This document shows, piece after piece, positions 34,777 to 42,880 of a stretch of 64,000 nt of DNA (its first letter is position 1; each line of letters opens with the position of its first letter). Made by a program: the position numbers and the translations under genes. This stretch comes from JBBSAT01 sp046351235 (GTDB lineage: Bacteria; Myxococcota_A; Polyangia; Polyangiales; Sandaracinaceae), in assembly GCA_046351235.1 (NCBI GenBank), contig JAXLYV010000005.1, forward strand, positions 62,001-126,000, written 5' to 3'. The notes under the pieces were generated by a model. It saw only the letters and a program-made list of their open reading frames with translations, was not told where the DNA came from and did not search any database.

Positions 34777-35775
34777 CCGATGCCCCTCCTCGATCTGCGG
34801 GACGTGCGCCTCGTGCACGCCGTCGCGGCGCGCGGAGGGCTCGCCGCGGCCTCGAAAGCGCTCCACCTGACGCAGTCTGCGTTGAGCCACCACTTGCGCA
34901 GCCTGGAGCAACGCCTCGGCGTCTCGGTGTTCGATCGGGTCGGCCGGAATGTGGTGCTCAACGCGCGCGGAGCGCGGCTCGTCGCTCTCGCCGATCGGCT
35001 GCTGCCCGAGCTGCTCACCGTCGAGAAGGAGCTCGTGGCACCGGCTGCGCCTGCGCCTCGCTTGCGGCTCACCACGGGCTGCTACACGGCGTATCCGTGG
35101 CTCCCCACCGCGCTCGCGCGCATGCGGGAGCACGTGCCTTCGACGCGGATCGACGTGCGGGTCGACGCCACGCGCCGCGCCAGCGAGGCCCTCGTGAACG
35201 GCGAGGTGGATCTCGCGGTGATGCCCTGGCTCGAGCCGGATCCGCGGCTGGTCGCACGGCACGTGTTCGACGAGGAGTTCGCCGTCGCGATGCGGCCCGA
35301 CGATCCGCTCGCTTTGCGCGCCGCCGTGCCGATCGAGCTGCTCGCCGAGCGCCGCGTGCTCACGCACGAGGTGCCGGCCGCCGAGCTCGCGTGGATTCGC
35401 GCGACCTTCGGCAAGTCGGCGTCGGCGCTCCGTCACGCCGAGCGGTTGCCGCTCACCGAGGCGATCGTGTCGCTCACGAAGGCAGGGGAGGGCGTCTCGC
35501 TCCTCGGCGCCTGGACGCTGCAGGACGAGCTCGCGGCCGGAACGCTCGTCGTGCGACCACTGCGCCCTGCGCTCTCTCGTCCCTTCGCGGTGGTGACCGT
35601 GCGCCACCGGCCCGCCGATCCGCGGGCCGACGTGCTCGCCGAGGTGCTGCGCGAATGGGCCTCGGAGCAGCGCGTGCGCGCGGCCGAGCTCGAAGGCGCG
35701 CGCCGCGGGCCGCTCAGGCGGGGTCGCGCCGCGCGAGCTGCAGCGCGCCGAGCCCCGCGAGGCCCAGCGCGCTGA
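34762..35775 (+). CDS. LysR family transcriptional regulator
   Basis: 337 residues. The N-terminal winged helix is clear: LVHAVAARGGLAAASKALHLTQSALSHHLRSLEQRLG. The substrate-binding region follows with the periplasmic-binding fold (LRLTTGCYTAYPWLP, VNGEVDLAVMPW, GEGVSLLGAW). The C-terminal 25 residues are Arg/Ala-rich and overlap the 3' end of the next, opposite-strand gene by 62 bp. It is divergent from the GST gene, its likely target. ATG 34780 is an alternative start. Confidence 0.92.
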   Translation: MNDVHPMPLLDLRDVRLVHAVAARGGLAAASKALHLTQSALSHHLRSLEQRLGVSVFDRVGRNVVLNARGARLVALADRLLPELLTVEKELVAPAAPAPRLRLTTGCYTAYPWLPTALARMREHVPSTRIDVRVDATRRASEALVNGEVDLAVMPWLEPDPRLVARHVFDEEFAVAMRPDDPLALRAAVPIELLAERRVLTHEVPAAELAWIRATFGKSASALRHAERLPLTEAIVSLTKAGEGVSLLGAWTLQDELAAGTLVVRPLRPALSRPFAVVTVRHRPADPRADVLAEVLREWASEQRVRAAELEGARRGPLRRGRAARAAARRAPRGPAR

Positions 35776-36115
35776 GCGCGTGCATCAGCGCGCGCGGATC
35801 GGCGACGTCGCCGATCGAGGCGCCGAAGAGCAGGGCGACGAGCGCCCAGCCCACGCTGCCGACGACCGCGATCCACGCGACGGCGCGGTCCGTCGGGCGC
35901 GCGGCGCGCAGCGCATGGAGCGCGACGAGGAGCCACACCGCGAGCGCGCCGGCGAGCGACCACACGAAGAGCGGCGTGCCCATCTCGAGGAGCGCGAAGG
36001 TGCCGATCGTGTGACCGACCGCGCTCAGGCCCAGCGCGCCGAGGAGCACGCGGTCGGCGATGCGCAGGCCCCGGCTCGTGCCCGACGCGTGCCCAATCGG
36101 TATCTCGTTCGTCAC
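35714..36115 (-). CDS. Small four-helix membrane protein
   Basis: 133 residues with four hydrophobic helices and short loops. The GTG start (36115) overlaps the TGA of the AHSA1 gene, so the two are co-translated. No family motif is recognised. Its 3' end overlaps that of the LysR gene on the other strand. Confidence 0.7.
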   Translation of the reverse strand: MTNEIPIGHASGTSRGLRIADRVLLGALGLSAVGHTIGTFALLEMGTPLFVWSLAGALAVWLLVALHALRAARPTDRAVAWIAVVGSVGWALVALLFGASIGDVADPRALMHALSALGLAGLGALQLARRDPA

Positions 36116-36570
36116 GCGCCCTCCTGCGGGAGCACGAGCGGCGCGCCGGTCTCGACGAGGGTCTTCAAGGACGAGAGGATGACGGGCCATCCCCGCGCCG
36201 ACTGCTCGTAGGTCTCGGTCTTGCGGTCGAAGCCGCCGTGCACGAGCACCAGGCGCGTCGCCTTCGGCCCCATCGCGGTGAGCTCCCAGCGGACCGTCGA
36301 GGCAGGATCGGCCGCCACCTTCTCGTCCCACAGCGAGCGATGCTGGGAAACGAGGCGCTTTCCGTGCTCGATGTCGATCACCTGGCCCTCGACGAGGCGC
36401 GCGCCCCCGGCCTCGTACGCGAGCGGCGCGCCGCGCTCCAGCCGGCCCACGAGGCGGGTCCCGTAGAAGTACTTCTCCGTCTCGGCGCCGTCGGTGATCG
36501 CCCTCCACACGGCGTCGGCCGGTGCGGCCAGGTAGTAGTCGTAGGTCAGGTCCAGCTCGTTCGTCGCCAT
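36112..36570 (-). CDS. AHSA1/SRPBCC-domain protein
   Basis: 152 residues. ELDLTYDYYLAAPADAVWRAITDG and YFYGTRLVGRLERGAPLAYE, VEGQVIDIEHGKRLVSQHR and TRLVLVHGGFDRKTETYEQSARGWPVIL cover the whole AHSA1 fold, which binds hydrophobic ligands in the cytoplasm. ATG 36570 has GGAGAG close upstream. It is coupled to the four-helix membrane protein. A site like the one upstream of the ArsR gene lies 29-48 bp before the start. Confidence 0.88.
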   Translation of the reverse strand: MATNELDLTYDYYLAAPADAVWRAITDGAETEKYFYGTRLVGRLERGAPLAYEAGGARLVEGQVIDIEHGKRLVSQHRSLWDEKVAADPASTVRWELTAMGPKATRLVLVHGGFDRKTETYEQSARGWPVILSSLKTLVETGAPLVLPQEGA

Positions 36571-36598
36571 GGCTCTCCGTCCTCGCTCGTCGATGAAG

Positions 36599-36618
36599 GG
36601 TGAGCGAATGGTTACGGG
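36599..36618. promoter_or_regulatory. Putative ArsR operator, copy 2
   Basis: GTGAG and GTTAC half-sites six bases apart, as at 32885-32904, with 15 of 20 bases identical. A further ctcac at 36623 also mirrors gtgag. It lies between the AHSA1 gene start and the kinase gene, in the right place to control the former. Confidence 0.65.
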
Positions 36619-36693
36619 TGTACTCACACGACGGCGCCGCGTCAAGCGGCGCGCGCGCTCCGATCTCGCGGCCGCTCGTGGCAAGCTCCTCAC

Positions 36694-37155
36694 GTGGACG
36701 CGCCCGACCGCTCGTTCTCCGTGGTGCTCGTCGGCCTTCAAGGCGCCGGCAAGAGCACGCTCGCGCGCGGCTTCTTCGGCGACACCCACGTGCGACTGAA
36801 CCTCGACATGCTCCGTACGCGCTTCCGAGAAGCGTCGATGCTCGAAGCCTGCCTGGGGTCGCGAACGGCCTTCGTCGTCGACAACACGAACCTCACGCCC
36901 GAAGAGCGCGCGCGCTACACGGAGGCGTCCCGCGGGCGAGCGACGCTCGTCGCGATCTGGGTCGACGCCCCGCTCGAGGCCGCGCTCGCGCGCAACGCCA
37001 CCCGCGTCGGCGATGCACGCGTGCCCGATCACGTCATCGTCGGAGCGCAGCGGCGCCTCGTTCCGCCGCGCCACGCGGAGGGCTTCGAAGCGGTGTGGCG
37101 ATTCCGGAGCGATGCCCTGTCGTGGGAGCTCGTCCCGAAGGAGGGAGTGCCATGA
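36694..37155 (+). CDS. P-loop nucleotide kinase of the PNKP/AAA_33 type
   Basis: 153 residues, a single small domain. Walker A is VLVGLQGAGKSTLAR. NLDMLRTRF and VVDNTNLTPEERARY match the polynucleotide-kinase/zeta-like group, in which the D..R and DNTN segments bind the substrate phosphate and 5' end. VAIWVDAPLEAALARN is the lid region. Start GTG 36694. The stop overlaps the ATG of the Thg1-like gene, so both are made together. A 5' RNA kinase role is inferred from the fold and this pairing. Confidence 0.82.
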   Translation: MDAPDRSFSVVLVGLQGAGKSTLARGFFGDTHVRLNLDMLRTRFREASMLEACLGSRTAFVVDNTNLTPEERARYTEASRGRATLVAIWVDAPLEAALARNATRVGDARVPDHVIVGAQRRLVPPRHAEGFEAVWRFRSDALSWELVPKEGVP

Positions 37156-37976
37156 AACACGATTCGCTCGGTGCGCGTCTGAAGGCCTACGAGGGAACCC
37201 ACGATCGGGAGCTCTTGCCCGACTGCTTCGTGATCGCGCGCATCGATGGGCGCTCCTTCTCGCGTCTGACGAAGGAGACCCTGCGCGACCTCGAGAAGCC
37301 CTTCGATGCGGGCTTCCGCGACGCGATGATCGCGGCTTCGCGCACGCTCGCGGCGGACAGCGGTTTCGACGTCGCCTACGCCTACACGCAGAGCGACGAG
37401 ATCTCGCTGCTCTTCGCGCGCGACGCGTCCGCGTTCGGCCGGCGGGCCGCGAAGTGGCTCTCGATCCTCGCCTCGACGGCGGCGGCCACGCTCTCGCTGC
37501 GGCTCGGTCTTCCGGCGACGTTCGATGCGCGCCTGCTCGAGCTCCCGAACGAGTCGCTCGTGCGCGACTACTTTCGCTGGCGCTACGAGGACGCGGCCCG
37601 GAACGCGCTGTCCGGCCACTGCTATTGGCACTTGCGGGGGCGTGGGCTCGACGGGACGGCGGCGACGCGCGAGCTCGAGCGGCTCTCCGTACCGCAGCGT
37701 CACGAGCTGCTGCACACGGCGGGGCGTCCCTTCCAGAGCGTGCCGGCGTGGCAGCGCCGCGGCGTCGGTCTCTGGCCCGAGCGTGTGCTCCGCGAGGGGC
37801 GCGATCCGCGCACCGGCGAGGCGAAGGTGGCGACGCGACGCGAGTGGCGCATCGAGCTCGAGCTTCCCGAGCGCGATGCCTACGGCGCGTGGATCGACGC
37901 GCGCATCCGCGACGCCGTGGGCGCCGACGACGCTGCCGCGCCGGATCCGACGACGTCGCTCAGCGCACGATCTTGA
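37152..37976 (+). CDS. Thg1-like protein (3'-5' RNA polymerase / tRNA-His guanylyltransferase family)
   Basis: 274 residues, full length. FVIARIDGRSFSRLTKE carries the first metal Asp and YTQSDEISLLF the second metal site, both as in Thg1. FRWRYEDAARNAL sits where eukaryotic Thg1 has HINNLYN, which fits bacterial Thg1-like proteins that repair truncated tRNA 5' ends rather than add G-1. ATG 37152 has GGAGGGAG upstream and overlaps the kinase stop. The last 17 bp overlap the convergent Mrp gene. Confidence 0.9.
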   Translation: MKHDSLGARLKAYEGTHDRELLPDCFVIARIDGRSFSRLTKETLRDLEKPFDAGFRDAMIAASRTLAADSGFDVAYAYTQSDEISLLFARDASAFGRRAAKWLSILASTAAATLSLRLGLPATFDARLLELPNESLVRDYFRWRYEDAARNALSGHCYWHLRGRGLDGTAATRELERLSVPQRHELLHTAGRPFQSVPAWQRRGVGLWPERVLREGRDPRTGEAKVATRREWRIELELPERDAYGAWIDARIRDAVGADDAAAPDPTTSLSARS

Positions 37977-39066
37977 GGCGCGTCGGGCCCTTGCCTGCGG
38001 GGGCCTTCTCGCCGCCGGTGCGGGCGAAGTGGTGCTGCGCCATCGCGGCGCTCACGCGCTCCGCGAGCTGCATGAACGCGAGGGCCGGCTCGCTCGTGGG
38101 CTCGCTCTCGACCACCGGCATCCCCTTGTCGCCCCACTCGCGCACGCTCGGCACGATCGGGATCTGCGCGAGCAGCGGCGCCTGCGCGAACTCGGCGACC
38201 TTCTGGCCGCCACCCTTTCCGAAGAGCTCGTGCTTGTTCCCGGCCGGGTCGACGAACCAGCTCATGTTCTCCACCACGCCGAGGATCGGCAGGTTGAGCT
38301 TTCCGCACATGCTCACGCCCTTGTAGACGTCGGCGAGCGCGACCTCTTGGGGCGTGGTCACCATCACGACGCCCGTCACCTTCAGCTTCTGGGCCATCGT
38401 GAGCGCCACGTCGCCCGTGCCTGGCGGAAGATCGAGCACGAGCACGTCGAGCGTGCCCCAGTCGACGTCCTTCAGGAGCTGCGTCAGCGCCGAGTGCAGC
38501 ATCGGCCCGCGCCAGACGATCGCCTGCTTCTCGTCCTCGAGCATGAAGCCGATGGACATCATCTTCACGCCGAAGCGCTCGTGCGGCGCGATGGTCTTGC
38601 CATCCTTCGACACCGGCGAGCCGGACACGCCCATCATCGTCGGGATCGAGGGGCCGTAGACGTCGGCGTCGAGCAGGCCCACGCGCATGCCCATGCGCTT
38701 GAGCGCGAGCGTCAGGTTCACGGCCGTCGTGCTCTTGCCCACGCCGCCCTTGCCGCTCATCACGAGCAGCACGTTCTTCACGCCGGGGACGGGGTCGTCA
38801 CCCATCACCTCGCGCGTGGGGACCTCGACGGTGAAGGCGATCTCGATCGTGCTCGGCGCGAGCGGGCGCAACACGCTCTCCACGCGCTCGCGGATGCGCT
38901 GCTCGTTCTCCTTCGACGGCGCCGGCAGCTTCGCGGCCAGCTTCACGGCGTCGCCTTCGACCGCGACGATCGAGAGCGTGCCGATCGCGCTCATCGCGCG
39001 ACCGAAGACGGGATCCATCACGCCGGCGATGGAGGCAGAGACGAGCTCGGGGGTCAGAGAGGCCAT
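37960..39066 (-). CDS. Mrp/NBP35 family P-loop ATPase lacking CXXC
   Basis: 368 residues. An N-terminal MIP18/DUF59-like domain (about 1-90) precedes the ATPase: deviant Walker A SGKGGVGKSTTAVNL, DADVYGPSIPTMMG and LDLPPGTGDVALTM. These are Fe-S cluster carrier features. In most family members the segment after ENMS holds CXXC that binds the shared cluster; here it reads ENMSWFVDPAGNKHELFG with no cysteine. So cluster carriage by the usual mechanism is doubtful. The 3' end overlaps the Thg1-like gene by 17 bp. Confidence 0.9.
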   Translation of the reverse strand: MASLTPELVSASIAGVMDPVFGRAMSAIGTLSIVAVEGDAVKLAAKLPAPSKENEQRIRERVESVLRPLAPSTIEIAFTVEVPTREVMGDDPVPGVKNVLLVMSGKGGVGKSTTAVNLTLALKRMGMRVGLLDADVYGPSIPTMMGVSGSPVSKDGKTIAPHERFGVKMMSIGFMLEDEKQAIVWRGPMLHSALTQLLKDVDWGTLDVLVLDLPPGTGDVALTMAQKLKVTGVVMVTTPQEVALADVYKGVSMCGKLNLPILGVVENMSWFVDPAGNKHELFGKGGGQKVAEFAQAPLLAQIPIVPSVREWGDKGMPVVESEPTSEPALAFMQLAERVSAAMAQHHFARTGGEKAPAGKGPTRLKIVR

Positions 39067-39161
39067 GAATCGCGCCGTTTCTGCGGTCGCCGGCCGCCCA
39101 CGTCAAGCCGCGCGCTCGGTCGTGGTTGACGTGTGGCGCCGTGACGCCGGAGCCTCCACGG

Positions 39162-39452
39162 ATGGAAATCCCGGCCAACGCCCAGATCTCGTCCGACACC
39201 GTCCGCGTCCTGGCGAGCTGGACCCCCGGCACGTTCCGGGTCGACGACGACGGGGTCGCCTTCGTTCCTCATCACGGGGAGGCGATCGTCGCGTCCTTCG
39301 ATCGGCTCGCGCGCGCCAAGGTCACCACCCACCTGCTCGGCGCCGACGACATCGTCCTCGAGCTGCGGGACGGCGGCGCGTGGTCGCTGAAGGTGAGTGA
39401 TGGCGGCGGCGCGCTCGACGAGCTCCGGCGCCGCGGCGTCACGATCGGCTAG
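39162..39452 (+). CDS. Small protein of unknown function
   Basis: 96 residues from ATG 39162 (ggag about nine bases upstream; a GTG at 39126 is possible). No signal peptide or membrane helix. It looks like a compact beta-rich domain (VRVLASWTPGTFRVDDDG, IVLELRDGGAWSLKVSDGG). Divergent from mrp and followed by a strong terminator. Confidence 0.6.
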   Translation: MEIPANAQISSDTVRVLASWTPGTFRVDDDGVAFVPHHGEAIVASFDRLARAKVTTHLLGADDIVLELRDGGAWSLKVSDGGGALDELRRRGVTIG

Positions 39453-39470
39453 GGGCCGCTGGAACGGAGG

Positions 39471-39499
39471 GTGCTCGACCCGAATGTCGGGCCGAGCAC
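39471..39499. terminator. Bidirectional terminator between convergent genes
   Basis: gtgctcgacccga and tcgggccgagcac pair around atg with a single mismatch, a long GC-rich stem of about 12 bp, placed between two convergent stop codons. Confidence 0.7.
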
Positions 39500-39514
39500 C
39501 GAGCTTCGCCGCGA

Positions 39515-40513
39515 TCAGCCGACCGACTGCACGTCGTAGTGCACGATCGGGCTCCACGGGCCCTGGCCCGCGCGCGGCTGCCAGTTGTGCCAGATCTCGT
39601 TGCCCTTGCCCCAGTAGAACAGCTCGAGGCGGCCGTCCTGGTTCTGACCGAGCGCGAGCTCGGTCGCGGCCTCGCCGAGCACCTCGCTGTCGGTGCCCCA
39701 GTCGCCGTTCGGGCTGACCTGCCAGGTGTTCTTGATGCGGCCCTCGCCGTCGATGAAGAACACCTCGAGGCGGCCGTCGCGGTTGCGCGCGACGTCGATG
39801 CGGCGGGCCTTCGTCTTGAGCGACTCCTTGCCGGCCCAGTCGCCGTTCGGCGTGGTCTGCCAGTCGTGCCAGATCGTGCTCTCGCCGTCGCGCCAGAAGG
39901 CCTCGAGGCGCCCGTCGGCGTTGCTGCCGACCACGACCTCGCGCGCCTGGTCGGCGAGCTTCTCGAAGCCGTACCAGTCGCCGTTGGGCTCCTTCTGCCA
40001 GTCGTGCCGGAGCTCGCCCGCGGTCGTCACGTAGAAGACCTCGAGGCGGCCATCCTGGTTCTTGCCGACCGCCACGCTGACGGCCGTCTCGCCCAGCGTC
40101 TCGGCGCCGTGCCAGTCGCCGTTCGCTTCGGTCTGCCAGTCGTGCTGGAGCTTGCCGCCGGCGCCCACGTAGAAGACCTCGAGGCGCCCGTCGGCGTTGC
40201 TCTGCACGGCGACCGCGCTCGCCGCGTCCGCCAGCTTCTCCTTGCCGAACCAGTCGCCGCCCGGCTCCTTCTGCCAGTCGTGCTCGAGCGCGCCGGTGGG
40301 GCTGATCCAGAATACCTCGAGGCGGCCGTCCTGGTTCACGCCGCAGGCGACGCTCTTGGCCGCGCTCGCGAGCGTCTTCTCGCCGGCCCAGAGGCCGTTC
40401 GGCGTGCGCTGCCAGTTGTGCTTCAGCGCACCGTCGGCCGACACGTAGAACACCTCGAGCCGTCCGTCGCGGTTGGAGCCGATGGCGATGCGCTGCGTGA
40501 TCGTCTGGGTCAT
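39515..40513 (-). CDS. PLL-type seven-bladed beta-propeller lectin-like protein
   Basis: 332 residues made of seven near-identical repeats of about 46 residues. Each has a core like NQDGRLEVFYV, then an H-D-WQ motif and PNGDWxG. This is the layout of the PLL lectin family of Photorhabdus, whose blades bind fucose or other sugars. There is no signal peptide, so it may be cytoplasmic or released in another way. Blade 7 (GQGPWSP) is the most divergent, as expected for ring closure. The sugar is unknown. Confidence 0.85.
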   Translation of the reverse strand: MTQTITQRIAIGSNRDGRLEVFYVSADGALKHNWQRTPNGLWAGEKTLASAAKSVACGVNQDGRLEVFWISPTGALEHDWQKEPGGDWFGKEKLADAASAVAVQSNADGRLEVFYVGAGGKLQHDWQTEANGDWHGAETLGETAVSVAVGKNQDGRLEVFYVTTAGELRHDWQKEPNGDWYGFEKLADQAREVVVGSNADGRLEAFWRDGESTIWHDWQTTPNGDWAGKESLKTKARRIDVARNRDGRLEVFFIDGEGRIKNTWQVSPNGDWGTDSEVLGEAATELALGQNQDGRLELFYWGKGNEIWHNWQPRAGQGPWSPIVHYDVQSVG

Positions 40514-40593
40514 GGGCGAGCCTCCACCTTCTGTTTCGCGCGTCCGCTCGCGACATGCAAGTCCGGCGATCCAGGGCTAAAGAGACAACTCTC

Positions 40594-40905
40594 ATGGCCA
40601 CGATCGAGTACGTCGTCCGCATCGTGTGCGACACGAGCGCTCACCTCGAGCGCATGCACGCATGGCTCGCCCCCGGGCACATGGCCGACGTGGTGCGCGC
40701 CGGCGCGCGGAGCGCCACGCTCGCCCGCTTCGACGACGCGCCGCTCACGCTCGAAGTGCGCTACGCGTTCGACTCGCGGCAGGCCTTCGCCGACTACGAG
40801 CGCGATCATGCGCCGCGCTTGCGCGCCGAAGGGCGCAGTCTCTTCCCCGACGGCGTTCGCTTCGAGCGCCGCGTCGGCGAGGTCGTTCACGAGGCCCGTC
40901 CATGA
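40594..40905 (+). CDS. DUF4286 family protein
   Basis: 103 residues. IEYVVRIVCDTSAHLERMHAWL and HMADVVRAG and DYERDHAPRLRAEG fit the DUF4286 ferredoxin-like fold. ATG 40594 is chosen over an upstream in-frame start. Its TGA overlaps the ATG of the glyoxalase II gene, so the pair is co-translated. Function unknown. Confidence 0.82.
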   Translation: MATIEYVVRIVCDTSAHLERMHAWLAPGHMADVVRAGARSATLARFDDAPLTLEVRYAFDSRQAFADYERDHAPRLRAEGRSLFPDGVRFERRVGEVVHEARP

Positions 40906-41678
40906 CGATCCGATTCGAGCCCATCGCACTGCTCCGCGACAACTACGCGTACCTGCTCGTCGAGCTGGAGACGCGGCGCGCCGTCGTCGTCGATCCCTCG
41001 GAAGGCAACAAGGTGCTCGACGTCGTGCGCGGGCGCGAGGTCGAGCTCGAGGCCGTGTGGTGCACGCACCACCACCCCGATCACACGGGCGGCATCGAGG
41101 CGATCGTCGAGGCGCTCGGCCCGATCGACGTGCTGGGCAGCCGCTACGATCGCGAGCACGGGCGCATCCCGCGGCAGAACCGCGTGCTCGAAGAAGGCGA
41201 CGTGGTGACGCTCGGCGAGGCGAGCTTCCGCGTGCTCTCGATCCCCGGGCACACGCTGGGCGCGATCGCCTACGTGGGCGAAGGGCTCGCGCTCACGGGC
41301 GACACGCTCTTCTCCGGCGGGTGCGGGCGCGTGTTCGAGGGCACGATGCCGATGATGCGAGCCTCGCTCGCCAAGCTCGCCGCGCTCGACCCCGAGACGC
41401 GCGTGCTCTCGGGCCACGAGTACACGGTGCGCAACCTCGAGTTCGCGCAGCTCGTCGAGCCCGAGAACCGCGACGTCGCCTCGCGCCTCGCGAGCGCCAC
41501 CGAGCAGCGCGAGGTGGGCGAGCCGACGGTCGGAGGCAGCATCGGCCTCGAGCGCGCGACCAACCCGTTCCTGCGCTGGAGCGAGCCGGCGGTACGCGCG
41601 TTCGCGGCGGCGCGTGGCGAGGCGAGCAACGACGACGAGGTCTTCGCGCGGGTGCGTGAGGCGAAGAACGCGTTCTGA
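40902..41678 (+). CDS. gloB: Hydroxyacylglutathione hydrolase (glyoxalase II)
   Basis: 258 residues, the normal length. The metallo-beta-lactamase motif is CTHHHPDHTGG; further metal ligands are in SIPGHTLGAIAY, LTGDTLFSGGCGRVFEG and LSGHEYTVRNL. The C-terminal helical domain with NPFLRW is the glutathione-binding part seen in true GloB. It hydrolyses S-lactoylglutathione in methylglyoxal detoxification. Coupled to the DUF4286 gene. Confidence 0.93.
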   Translation: MTIRFEPIALLRDNYAYLLVELETRRAVVVDPSEGNKVLDVVRGREVELEAVWCTHHHPDHTGGIEAIVEALGPIDVLGSRYDREHGRIPRQNRVLEEGDVVTLGEASFRVLSIPGHTLGAIAYVGEGLALTGDTLFSGGCGRVFEGTMPMMRASLAKLAALDPETRVLSGHEYTVRNLEFAQLVEPENRDVASRLASATEQREVGEPTVGGSIGLERATNPFLRWSEPAVRAFAAARGEASNDDEVFARVREAKNAF

Positions 41679-41738
41679 GCGCCGCGCGCGACCTCGTGTC
41701 GCATCGGGCCGTCGCGCGCCGCGCCGCGCCGGTTCATC

Positions 41739-42257
41739 ATGGGCGCGATGGCAAGGGGCTGCGAGTTCTGCGCGCGCGGGGGCAAGGCCGTGGAGGCCAC
41801 GTTCTCGCGCAACATCGGGATGCTGATCATGCGCCGGTCCGAGACCCTTTCCGGCCGCCACTGCCTACGCTGCTTGTCGAAGAACTTCGCCACCATGCAG
41901 GGGCTCAACATGATCCTCGGCTGGTGGGGCTACCTCTCGTTCGTGATGACGCTCTTCTACACGGCGTCGAACGTCTTCCACTTCACGGTCGGTCTCGGAG
42001 AGATCGCGTTCGGGGCGGCGAGCGAGGCCGCCACCAAGGCCTCGATCGAGCGCGCGCGCGAGTCGGTCGACGCGAGCGCGGCCCTCGGTCGCTTCCGGAA
42101 CACGATCCGCCAGCGCCTCTCGCGCGGCGAGCCACGCGATCGCATCGCGCACGACATGGTCGACGCCGCCGACGTGCCGCTGCGAAAGGCCGAGGCGTAC
42201 GTGGACGAGATCGCTCGCGAGCTCGCGCGGAGCCCCTCGGGCGCGCGGCCTGGCTGA
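41739..42257 (+). CDS. Zinc-ribbon membrane protein of unknown function
   Basis: 172 residues. CEFCARGG and CLRC in the first 50 residues form a likely zinc ribbon, followed by one or two hydrophobic helices (about 60-90) and a charged helical tail with a UBA-like look (RDRIAHDMVDAADVPLRKAEAYVDEI). Start ATG 41739 or 41748. No known family. Confidence 0.6.
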   Translation: MGAMARGCEFCARGGKAVEATFSRNIGMLIMRRSETLSGRHCLRCLSKNFATMQGLNMILGWWGYLSFVMTLFYTASNVFHFTVGLGEIAFGAASEAATKASIERARESVDASAALGRFRNTIRQRLSRGEPRDRIAHDMVDAADVPLRKAEAYVDEIARELARSPSGARPG

Positions 42258-42276
42258 GCGGCCGACGCGCGCGCGA

Positions 42277-42735
42277 TCAGTAGGCGCTGACGCCCGAGAG
42301 CAGCCAGCCCTGGCCTTCGCGGCGGAGCGTGAGCCGCACGTCGACGCGCTCTCCGTCCACGCGCGCGCCGATCGCGACGGTGCCGGTCTCGCCCTCGACG
42401 CTCACGTCGTCTTGGACCACGTCCACGGCGCCCTCGCGATCGAGCGGCGCGAGCACGTCGTGGAGCGCGTCCGGCAGGTCGGCGCCGTCGTCGATGCGGT
42501 AGCGCGTGCGACCGTGCGTCAGATAGACCGGCTCGCGGGCGGGATCGGCCCACGCGAGCAGGCCGTCGACGCGCGCGCTCGGTGCGCCCTGCTCCACGAC
42601 GCGGGCGACCTCGCCGAGCCGCTCGGCGTCGGTCTCCACCATCGCGTCGGCCACGGCGGTGCCGAGCCCGAGCACGGCGAGCGCCGTGAGCGACCAGAGG
42701 GCGATCTGCGAGCGAGTGAGTCCGAACAGCTCCAT
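42277..42735 (-). CDS. Membrane-anchored protein of unknown function
   Basis: 152 residues with one N-terminal membrane helix (IALWSLTALAVLGLGTAVA) and a soluble domain outside (VYLTHGRTRYRIDDG, VRLTLRREGQGWLLSGVSAY). The fold looks like a small alpha/beta domain of the SnoaL/NTF2 kind, but this is uncertain. Confidence 0.6.
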   Translation of the reverse strand: MELFGLTRSQIALWSLTALAVLGLGTAVADAMVETDAERLGEVARVVEQGAPSARVDGLLAWADPAREPVYLTHGRTRYRIDDGADLPDALHDVLAPLDREGAVDVVQDDVSVEGETGTVAIGARVDGERVDVRLTLRREGQGWLLSGVSAY

Positions 42736-42790
42736 GACCCACGGACTCAGCAGGTCCCGTGCCGTCCGCCGAGATCGCGCGATCTGCCGT

Positions 42791-42842
42791 GATCAGCGCT
42801 GATCTCGGGGCCCGCGTGGGAAGGGCGCTGACAGTTTGTCAG
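42791..42842. promoter_or_regulatory. Two palindromes upstream of the 42735 gene
   Basis: gatcagcgctgatc (42791-42804) is a perfect 14-bp palindrome and ctgacagtttgtcag (42828-42842) has 6-bp arms around three bases. They lie 56-107 bp before the start of the membrane-anchored gene and could be operators; the second could also act as a weak hairpin after yggU. Confidence 0.4.
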
Positions 42843-42880
42843 AAGGCGTCGCGCGCCGGAGCGCGAAGCCTGACAGGCGA

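Noticed and set aside
39515..40513. Regular DNA repeats as a non-coding array
   Set aside because: They are the blades of a beta-propeller gene with a single open frame.
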